Assembly: GCA_016208845.1 (NCBI GenBank)
Contig: JACQXH010000193.1
Span: forward strand, 1-17,701
Origin: Nitrospirota bacterium
GTDB lineage: Bacteria; Nitrospirota; Thermodesulfovibrionia; UBA6902; BMS3Bbin08
DNA length: 17,701 nucleotides
Direction of reading: 5' to 3'
Positions 12,950 to 17,701 of the stretch are shown here, piece by piece. The position numbers and the translations under genes were made by a program. The notes below the pieces were generated by a model. The model made no database searches. It was not told where the DNA came from and worked only from the letters and a program-made list of their open reading frames with translations. The first letter of the stretch is position 1. Every line of letters begins with the position of its first letter.

Positions 12950-14212
12950 CTATTTAATCACTGCCTTGGCCAGCACGAGGTCTAAAACCTTGTCCGAATA
13001 CAGCCTGTGCCTCAATCCGTCCAGAGAGCCGTCTCTCATTATATATAATTTCTTCACTTCTTCAGGCTTGAGATCGTTCTGAGCGGCTATTTCACTGATA
13101 AGCCGGTCAATGTCATCTTCATTAACAGCAATATTTTCTTTTCTTCCGATGGCCTCAAGGATGATCATCCCTTTTGCATTTCTAATTGCGGCCGGTTCAA
13201 AATCCTTTTTTAATTCTTCATCAGGTTTAACGGTCCTGCCTTCTGACATTGCATTTTCTTTTGATTCATCGGTCAGATGCTGAACTTCCCTCATTACAAG
13301 TGAAGCAGGCACTTCGAAATTGTGATTATTGATAAGGTGATCAAGCAGTTCTTTCTTGTATTCATTGTCGATCTTGCTTTTCTTCCTGCTGAGGATGTTT
13401 TCACGCAGCTTTTTCCTGAGCTCTTCGATGCTGTTAGTGTTAAACCCTTTTGCGAATTCATCGTCCAGGGCAGGAAGCACTTTCTCTTTTGTCTCTGTTA
13501 CCGTGCCTTTGAAAAGAACATCTTTGCCGGCAATTGCCTTGTTAGCAAAAGAAGGATCAAAATTGATCTTGACATCAAAAATGTCGCCCTTCTTTTTTCC
13601 TGATAAAATATCGCTGAATTCTTTCGGCAGTGATCCGGAACCAAGTATTAAGGGATAGTCCTTCAATGCCAGCTCCTTGATTTCCTTGCCGTCAATGAAT
13701 GCATCGCAGTCCAGTATCGCCACATCACTGTCTTTTAAATTACCTTCAGCAACCTTAAGTATAGCCCTGCTCTCATGCAGGGCCTTCATGGCTGACTCAA
13801 TGTCCTTGTCTTCGACTGAAATAGTCTTTTCCGTTATCGCTATCCCCTCATAATCCAGGTCCTTCAGCTCAGGCTTTATCTCTACTGTGGCGGTAAAAGA
13901 TATAGACTGGTTTCTTAATATCCTGAAATCCCCGTCTATGTGCGGGTAGCCGAGAGGCATTAATTTGGCCTCTTCAACAGCCTTCGAGTAAAATTCAGGG
14001 ACTATTTTCTCCAGCACATCATGTTCTACGGCGCTGCTGAATTTCTTTTCGAGAATGGCCTGAGGCGCTTTTCCCACCCTGAAACCGGGTATCCTGGCGG
14101 TGACCCTTAATTTGTCATAGGCGCGTGAGATCTCCTCGTCAATAACAGAAGACGGGATATTGATTTTAAGTTTACGTATGGTCGGGGCTGTTTCTTCAAT
14201 TCCATTTAGCAT
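12950..14212 (-). CDS. tig: Trigger factor, ribosome-associated chaperone
   Basis: Trigger factor binds the ribosome exit tunnel and shields nascent chains. The 420 residues match the family length (~430). The ribosome-binding signature GFRVGKAP is at residues 43-50, the same position as in E. coli. An FKBP-like PPIase region spans ~150-240 (SDVAILDCDAFIDGKEI start), followed by the helical chaperone arms (RKKLRENILSRKKSKIDNEYK and beyond). The start ATG 14212 gives the expected MLNGIEETAPT N-terminus. Only an AGG directly abuts the ATG, too close to act as a ribosome-binding site. A good promoter lies immediately upstream, so the mRNA may be leaderless. The gene ends in TAG. It is divergent from the pil operon and heads the tig-clpP-clpX set. 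Confidence 0.96.
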   Translation of the reverse strand: MLNGIEETAPTIRKLKINIPSSVIDEEISRAYDKLRVTARIPGFRVGKAPQAILEKKFSSAVEHDVLEKIVPEFYSKAVEEAKLMPLGYPHIDGDFRILRNQSISFTATVEIKPELKDLDYEGIAITEKTISVEDKDIESAMKALHESRAILKVAEGNLKDSDVAILDCDAFIDGKEIKELALKDYPLILGSGSLPKEFSDILSGKKKGDIFDVKINFDPSFANKAIAGKDVLFKGTVTETKEKVLPALDDEFAKGFNTNSIEELRKKLRENILSRKKSKIDNEYKKELLDHLINNHNFEVPASLVMREVQHLTDESKENAMSEGRTVKPDEELKKDFEPAAIRNAKGMIILEAIGRKENIAVNEDDIDRLISEIAAQNDLKPEEVKKLYIMRDGSLDGLRHRLYSDKVLDLVLAKAVIK

Positions 14213-14217
14213 CCTAA

Positions 14218-14247
14218 ATATTAAAATTAATTTCGAAAGTTTGTCAA
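14218..14247 (-). promoter_or_regulatory. Candidate sigma-70 promoter of tig, positioned for a leaderless transcript
   Basis: On the minus strand, TTGACA (14242-14247, perfect -35) is followed after 18 nt by TAATAT (14218-14223, four of six matches to the -10). Only five bases separate the -10 from ATG 14212, so transcription would start at or next to the start codon. Confidence 0.5.
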
Positions 14248-14272
14248 TGAATCAGGTTATCCTCCAGGCTAA

Positions 14273-14302
14273 AGGCACAGAGGCACAGAGGCACAGAGGC
14301 AT
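14273..14302 (+). repeat. Short tandem repeat, unit AGGCACAG
   Basis: Three perfect 8-bp copies and a partial fourth lie in the tig-pil intergenic region. With copy C, the tig promoter and the pil promoter they make up the 261-bp gap 14213-14473. Confidence 0.85.
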
Positions 14303-14320
14303 AAAGAAAAAAATAAACAG

Positions 14321-14422
14321 GTTACTTAGCCTGTAGTCTGTCAGCTAAATCACTAAAAACTTACAGGCTATCTGCCTAAGCAGTTACTAAATGCCTAAAG
14401 GCCATCCACCTGAGTATTTGCC
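14321..14422. repeat. Degenerate intergenic repeat, copy C (tig-pilM gap)
   Basis: This copy shares GTAGTCTGTCAGCTAAA, TTACAGGCTATCTGCC and CATCCACCTGAG-like blocks with copies A and B, in the same orientation. Two ~32-nt subunits are again visible (from about 14359 and 14390). The end of the repeat supplies the TTG of the candidate pil promoter -35. Confidence 0.6.
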
Positions 14423-14445
14423 AGAGAAATAGTTACAGGTAGAAT
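14418..14445 (+). promoter_or_regulatory. Candidate sigma-70 promoter for the pil operon
   Basis: TTGCCA (14418-14423) and TAGAAT (14440-14445) each match consensus at five of six positions, with a 16-nt spacer. Transcription would start near 14452, 22 nt before the small ORF at 14474. Confidence 0.45.
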
Positions 14446-14473
14446 TATTTCTATCATTTTTTATTGTCCCTGA

Positions 14474-14671
14474 ATGTATTTTCCGGGCTGGCTGATAAAA
14501 CATGAAATAATATTTTTTGTGACATGCGGCACATTAATCGAAACAACTCTTATAGTATTCTTGCTTCAAGTGAGACTTAAGAAAAAAAAGAAAGCTGCCG
14601 ATAAGGACTTTAAACGAATGGATCGAAATAAACAGCTTGACAACTATATGCTATTTTTGATATTCATATAA
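14474..14671 (+). CDS. Possible small membrane protein upstream of pilM
   Basis: This is a 65-codon frame that starts directly after an in-frame TGA and ends 4 nt before pilM. It encodes a hydrophobic stretch (residues ~11-31, HEIIFFVTCGTLIETTLIVF region) followed by a strongly basic RLKKKKK, as expected for a single-pass inner-membrane protein with the positive side in the cytoplasm, and ends in a second hydrophobic patch (YMLFLIFI). No ribosome-binding site precedes the ATG, and I know no family for it. Its position could couple translation to pilM, which also lacks a ribosome-binding site. It could equally be chance coding in the leader; a promoter-like TTGACA lies inside it. Confidence 0.35.
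   Translation: MYFPGWLIKHEIIFFVTCGTLIETTLIVFLLQVRLKKKKKAADKDFKRMDRNKQLDNYMLFLIFI
14637..14664 (+). promoter_or_regulatory. Possible second promoter immediately before pilM
   Basis: TTGACA (14637-14642) is followed after 16 nt by GATATT (14659-14664, four of six). Transcription would start about 5 nt before the pilM ATG, which has no ribosome-binding site. It overlaps the small ORF, so at most one of the two interpretations may matter. Confidence 0.3.
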
Positions 14672-14675
14672 CAAC

Positions 14676-15731
14676 ATGATATTTGGCGGAAAAGGGATAA
14701 TCGGTTTAGACATCGGCTCCAAGCATATCAAGGTCGTGCAACTGAAGGAGCTGAAGACCGGTTATCAATTGGACCGTCTTGGTATCATGCCTATTGCCCC
14801 TGAGTTGATCGTTGACGGTTCCATCCTTGATGCCCCCCGGGTTGTAGAAGCCATCAGAAAGCTTATTGCTGAAACAAATATTAAGGTTAAGGACGCGACC
14901 ATTTCAGTAGCCGGGCACTCCTCAGTCATTATAAAGAGAATTTCCGTTCAGCAGATGACAGAAGAAGAATTAAGTGAATCGATAAAATTTGAAGCAGAGC
15001 AATACATACCGTTTGACATAGAGGATGTAAGCCTGGATTTCCAAATACTCGAGCAAAAACAAAGCGAAGACCATATGGATGTCCTCATAGTTGCTGTTAA
15101 AAAAGACAAAATAAACGAGTATGTGTCTGTAGTGCGTGATGCCGGGCTCAATCCGGTAGTTGTGGATGTGGATGACTTTGCGCTTGAGAATATGTATGAA
15201 GTCAATTATGAAATTCACGAGAATGAAAACGTGGCGCTCGTCAACATCGGCGCCGGCACGATCAACATGAATATTCTTAAGGGCGGGGTGTCGGTCTTTA
15301 CGAGAGACAGTTCTGTAGGCGGCAATCTGATCTCTGACGCGCTGCAGAGGGAGTTTGCGATCTCTTATGAGAACGCCGAGCGGCTCAAATACGGGGAAGC
15401 GGTTGAAGGGATTTCACAGGAAGATGTATCAGCATCTTTAATGTCGTCCTGTGAGGATATTGTTGGAGAGATTTCCCGGTCTTTTGATTTTTTCAGAGGC
15501 ACGAGCAGGCAGGGAGAGGATATCAGTGAAATAATCCTTAGCGGAGGCTGCAGCCTTGTTAAGGACTTTGTCTCGCTATTGTCTGACCGGATCGCGGTAA
15601 GTGTCAAGATAGCCGAACCCTTCAGGAATATTCAGGTGCCTGATTCTTTTGATAAGGGCTATCTGAAAAAGATAGGGCCTATTGTGGCAGTGGCCACCGG
15701 ACTGGCGCTGAGGAGAATCGGAGACTCATGA
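14676..15731 (+). CDS. pilM: Type IV pilus assembly ATPase-like protein PilM
   Basis: PilM is the cytoplasmic actin-like protein that binds the N-terminal tail of PilN and anchors the alignment complex. The 351 residues match the family. The phosphate-1 motif IIGLDIGSKHIK is at residues 8-19, a phosphate-2-like VNIGAGTINMNI lies near residue 190, and the adenosine motif EIILSGGCSLV is near residue 287. The start MIFGGKGIIGLDIGS is typical. There is no ribosome-binding site before ATG 14676, so translation may be coupled to the upstream small ORF or begin on a very short leader. The end overlaps the pilN start in ATGA (15728-15731), showing operon organisation. Confidence 0.95.
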   Translation: MIFGGKGIIGLDIGSKHIKVVQLKELKTGYQLDRLGIMPIAPELIVDGSILDAPRVVEAIRKLIAETNIKVKDATISVAGHSSVIIKRISVQQMTEEELSESIKFEAEQYIPFDIEDVSLDFQILEQKQSEDHMDVLIVAVKKDKINEYVSVVRDAGLNPVVVDVDDFALENMYEVNYEIHENENVALVNIGAGTINMNILKGGVSVFTRDSSVGGNLISDALQREFAISYENAERLKYGEAVEGISQEDVSASLMSSCEDIVGEISRSFDFFRGTSRQGEDISEIILSGGCSLVKDFVSLLSDRIAVSVKIAEPFRNIQVPDSFDKGYLKKIGPIVAVATGLALRRIGDS

Positions 15732-16006
15732 TAAGGATAAATCTTCTTTCCACAAAGCGCAAGAAGAAGCAATATCAGGTCTACACCTTCCTTATACAGG
15801 CCGGAGTTATTTTGGGATTGACGGTCCTTGTTGTAGGTTTTCTTACGGTGCACTTCATCGGCAAGGTCTCTGATCTGAAGGATGAAAAGGCGAAAAAAGA
15901 GAAAAGGCTTGAAGACCTGAAGGCAAAGATCAAGGAAGTCGAAAATTATGAGAAAGACAATGAATCCTATAAGGAAAAAACTCAGGTCATAGAACAATTA
16001 AAATAG
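15728..16006 (+). CDS. pilN: PilN, N-terminal part up to an in-frame TAG
   Basis: PilN is the bitopic inner-membrane protein that links PilM to PilO. This segment has the cytoplasmic PilM-binding tail MIRINLLS (usually INLLP), a transmembrane helix at ~22-43 and a lysine/glutamate-rich coiled coil at ~48-92. It then meets TAG at 16004-16006. The same frame continues without another stop to 16267 and encodes the rest of PilN, so the TAG replaces one residue at a point where homologues, from memory, read LKKNQ. Intact, the protein would be ~179 residues, the family's usual size. TAG is the normal stop of at least five genes here (those ending at 372, 2937 and 3557, plus clpP and tig), so recoding of the whole genome is unlikely. 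Confidence 0.9.
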   Translation: MIRINLLSTKRKKKQYQVYTFLIQAGVILGLTVLVVGFLTVHFIGKVSDLKDEKAKKEKRLEDLKAKIKEVENYEKDNESYKEKTQVIEQLK

Positions 16007-16039
16007 AACCAGCAGGCGCCGCTAAGGCTTCTTGACGAG

Positions 16040-16267
16040 GTGAGCGCTCAGCTGCCCTCGGGAATTTGGCTTACGGCCCTCACGGAAAAATCAGGTATGG
16101 TTAATATAAGCGGCTATACTTTTTCCAATGCAGATCTTGTCAATTATGTCCAAAATCTGAAGAGCTCGAAGTATTTGATGGACGTCTCATTGCTGGAGTC
16201 GAAGCAGGTCGAAGTAGGGGGCGCATCCTTATATCAATTTAAATTGACTTTAAGGGTAAAGGTTTAA
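16040..16267 (+). CDS. pilN: PilN, C-terminal periplasmic domain after the in-frame TAG
   Basis: This is the continuation of pilN in the same frame. Residues between the TAG and the internal GTG at 16040 (NQQAPLRLLDE) are recognisable PilN sequence. After them come LPSGIWLTALTEKSG, VNISGYTFSNADLVNYVQNL and YQFKLTLRV, the ferredoxin-like PilN domain that pairs with PilO. If not read through, it could be made only by re-initiation at GTG 16040 (weak GACGAG upstream), and it would then lack the membrane anchor and stay cytoplasmic. It stops with TAA directly before the pilO ATG at 16268. Confidence 0.85.
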   Translation: MSAQLPSGIWLTALTEKSGMVNISGYTFSNADLVNYVQNLKSSKYLMDVSLLESKQVEVGGASLYQFKLTLRVKV

Positions 16268-16873
16268 ATGGCGATTAATTTAGACATAAAAAAAATGCCA
16301 AAGGCGATGAAAATAGTTATTGCGGTAGTGCCTTCTGTGTTATTGGCCATCCTGTTTATTTTTCTTATTTATCTGCCTAAAAACAAAGAGATAAAGGGGC
16401 TGCAGGCCGGCATTGTCAACTTGACTAATGAGATAGCCAATAGTGAGGTCAAGGCAAGGAAGCTGGATGCGCTCAAGACGGAAAATACCAGACTTAAGGC
16501 GAGGCTTTTCGAGCTTCAGGAACAGTTGCCCGAAGAGAAAGAGGTTTCTTCGGATTTGGGTATACAGTCAGGACTCGGAATCCTTCTCTGGAAGCCGGGG
16601 ACCAAGAAAGCAGGTACAGGCGGTCTTTATGTTGAAATACCCGTTGACGTATCTGTAATGGGCGGATATCATGACCTCGGCGTTTTCTTCAGCCATATAA
16701 GCAATATAAAAAGGATAGTGAATTTGTCAGGCATAAAGATAGCGCCGCAAAAAAACAAAACCGATTCAATGCAGATCAAGGCTGATTTCACTGCCAGCAC
16801 TTTCTCGGCAGTCACAGAGGCAGACAAGGCTGAGCCGGGTAAGGGCAGGAAGAAGAAGGAGAAGAAAAAATAA
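16268..16873 (+). CDS. pilO: Type IV pilus inner-membrane protein PilO
   Basis: PilO dimerises with PilN in the periplasm and helps connect the pilus motor to the secretin. The 201 residues comprise a short cytoplasmic tail, a transmembrane helix at ~14-36, a coiled coil at ~40-85, and the conserved domain with QSGLGILLWKPG, LYVEIPVDVSVMGGYHDLGVFF and RIVNLSGIKI. AAAGG within the end of pilN serves as ribosome-binding site, and ATG follows the pilN stop without a gap. Compared with the family pattern I remember (EVS-x-LLKQVSDLG-x-QSGL), the sequence here, EVSSDLGIQSGL, seems to lack about six residues between two serine positions. The C-terminus is an unusual lysine-rich tail (GKGRKKKEKKK). 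Confidence 0.93.
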   Translation: MAINLDIKKMPKAMKIVIAVVPSVLLAILFIFLIYLPKNKEIKGLQAGIVNLTNEIANSEVKARKLDALKTENTRLKARLFELQEQLPEEKEVSSDLGIQSGLGILLWKPGTKKAGTGGLYVEIPVDVSVMGGYHDLGVFFSHISNIKRIVNLSGIKIAPQKNKTDSMQIKADFTASTFSAVTEADKAEPGKGRKKKEKKK

Positions 16874-16878
16874 AAAAG

Positions 16879-17400
16879 ATGAGATTTTTTTTATTAATGG
16901 TAGCAGTTTTTTTTATTTTCGCAAGCGCCCAGGGATGCAAGAAAGAAACGCCTCCGGTGAAGAATCAGGCTGCAAAGGTTGAAAAAGCCCCCAAAGAGGT
17001 TCAGCCCGAGGTGCAGGCCAAGGAGACAGCTGATACATTAAAAGAGGGTTTTGTTTATGAGCCCAAAGGCAGGCTGGACCCTTTTGTTCCACTGATTGAA
17101 ACAGCCAAAAAAGCAAAAGGTAAAAAAGGCGGGGGGTCACAAGGGACCATAGAGAGTTTTGACGCAGGGGATTTTAAATTGATAGGCATTGCCAAAAAAA
17201 ATGAACAAATGTATGGTTTGCTTCTTGCTCCGGATAATAAATCATACCCCGCAAAGGAAGGGACTATACTTGGATTACACAAGGGTAGAGTCGATAAAAT
17301 ATTGCCTGATAAGATTATAATTATTGAATATATAAAGGATTTTAAAGGAGAACTAAAGCCCAGACAAGTAGTTTTAGAACTCCGCAAAGGGAGGTTATGA
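16879..17400 (+). CDS. pilP: Type IV pilus lipoprotein PilP
   Basis: PilP is an inner-membrane lipoprotein that bridges the PilN/PilO complex to the PilQ secretin. The 173 residues start with a signal sequence ending ASAQGC, where Cys20 is the probable lipid-attachment site (lipobox less typical, with Q at -2). A flexible Lys/Pro/Glu-rich linker follows to ~55, then the family motif VYEPKGRLDPFVPL (residues ~58-71). The C-terminal beta domain (FKLIGIAKKNEQMYGLLLAPD, LKPRQVVLELRKG) binds the secretin N-domain in homologues. The gene starts 5 nt after the pilO stop with only a weak ribosome-binding site, and is followed 1 nt later by pilQ. Confidence 0.93.
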   Translation: MRFFLLMVAVFFIFASAQGCKKETPPVKNQAAKVEKAPKEVQPEVQAKETADTLKEGFVYEPKGRLDPFVPLIETAKKAKGKKGGGSQGTIESFDAGDFKLIGIAKKNEQMYGLLLAPDNKSYPAKEGTILGLHKGRVDKILPDKIIIIEYIKDFKGELKPRQVVLELRKGRL

Positions 17401-17401
17401 A

Positions 17402-17701
17402 ATGATTCTTAGAAATAGAAAAATCCGTTTATTGCTATTGACACTACTTGCGTGCTCTTTGCTTGGCGTATCGGGCAGTTATTCAGAGGAGATGCAGGCC
17501 GGGACGGCTGAGATAACAGCTATAAATGTACAAGAGGTCAACAATAAAACGGAAATACATATAGACAGCAGTTCGCCTTTTTCTTCATATACGGTCTATA
17601 AAGACGATCCCTACCGGGTTGCCGTTGAAATACAGGGCGCCAGCGCAGGCGGGTTCAGGGATACGATAACGGTCGACAGGGGCGGGGTTGCCGAGATAGT
17701 C
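17402..17701 (+). CDS. pilQ: Type IV pilus secretin PilQ, N-terminal part (3' end outside window)
   Basis: GGGAGG lies before ATG 17402, inside the end of pilP. The first 100 residues are visible: a signal sequence (ILRNRKIRLLLLTLLACSLLG) and then an AMIN-type domain (EITAINVQEVNNKTEIHIDS, FSSYTVYKDDPYRVAVEIQG). AMIN domains at the start of PilQ secretins bind peptidoglycan and position the outer-membrane channel. LLAC at the end of the hydrophobic core could be a weak lipobox, but a standard signal peptidase site further on is equally possible. Position after pilP and the AMIN domain make the assignment firm although the secretin domain is outside the window. Confidence 0.9.
   Translation, partial: MILRNRKIRLLLLTLLACSLLGVSGSYSEEMQAGTAEITAINVQEVNNKTEIHIDSSSPFSSYTVYKDDPYRVAVEIQGASAGGFRDTITVDRGGVAEIV

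Noticed and set aside
15728..16267. TAG reassigned to an amino acid in this organism.
   Set aside because: TAG ends clpP, tig, and the genes ending at 372, 2937 and 3557 at natural C-termini, so it functions as a stop.

Overview
The window reads as chromosome from a Gram-negative bacterium with a type IV pilus and a rich set of secreted, calcium-binding repeat proteins. The style (thrombospondin type 3 repeats, NosD-like beta-helices, tail-fiber-like secreted proteins, pilMNOPQ) recalls Nitrospirota or Desulfobacterota genomes. This is a judgement from memory; no marker here settles the phylum.

Region 1 (1-9786, + strand) is a run of secreted or surface proteins: the end of a beta-helix protein; a frameshifted beta-helix/TSP3/Fn3 protein; a 119-residue two-repeat protein; a 140-residue beta-rich protein; a 1657-residue modular giant carrying 14 copies of a repeat of about 50 residues; and a tail-fiber-like protein. 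Each complete gene has its own signal peptide. The cluster ends at a strong hairpin terminator at 9753-9786.

Region 2 (9901-10741, - strand) is a HepT/MntA-type toxin-antitoxin pair, with the nucleotidyltransferase first and the HEPN toxin second, behind a palindrome that overlaps a possible -10 element.

Region 3 (10818-14247, - strand) is the housekeeping proteolysis set tig-clpP-clpX. All the gaps around these genes hold copies of a degenerate repeat family, and the tig-clpP gap also carries a 158-bp MITE-like palindromic element. The clpX gene has lost the first half of its zinc-binding domain exactly where a repeat copy begins.

Region 4 (14418-17701, + strand) is the type IV pilus assembly operon pilM-pilN-pilO-pilP-pilQ, with pilQ cut by the window end. 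pilN is interrupted by an in-frame TAG. The genes are tightly packed: pilM and pilN overlap in ATGA, pilN and pilO abut, and the pilO-pilP gap is 5 nt. PilM/N/O/P would form the inner-membrane alignment complex and PilQ the outer-membrane secretin. The repeat-rich secreted proteins of region 1 could be surface partners of such a cell, but nothing in the sequence links them directly to the pilus.
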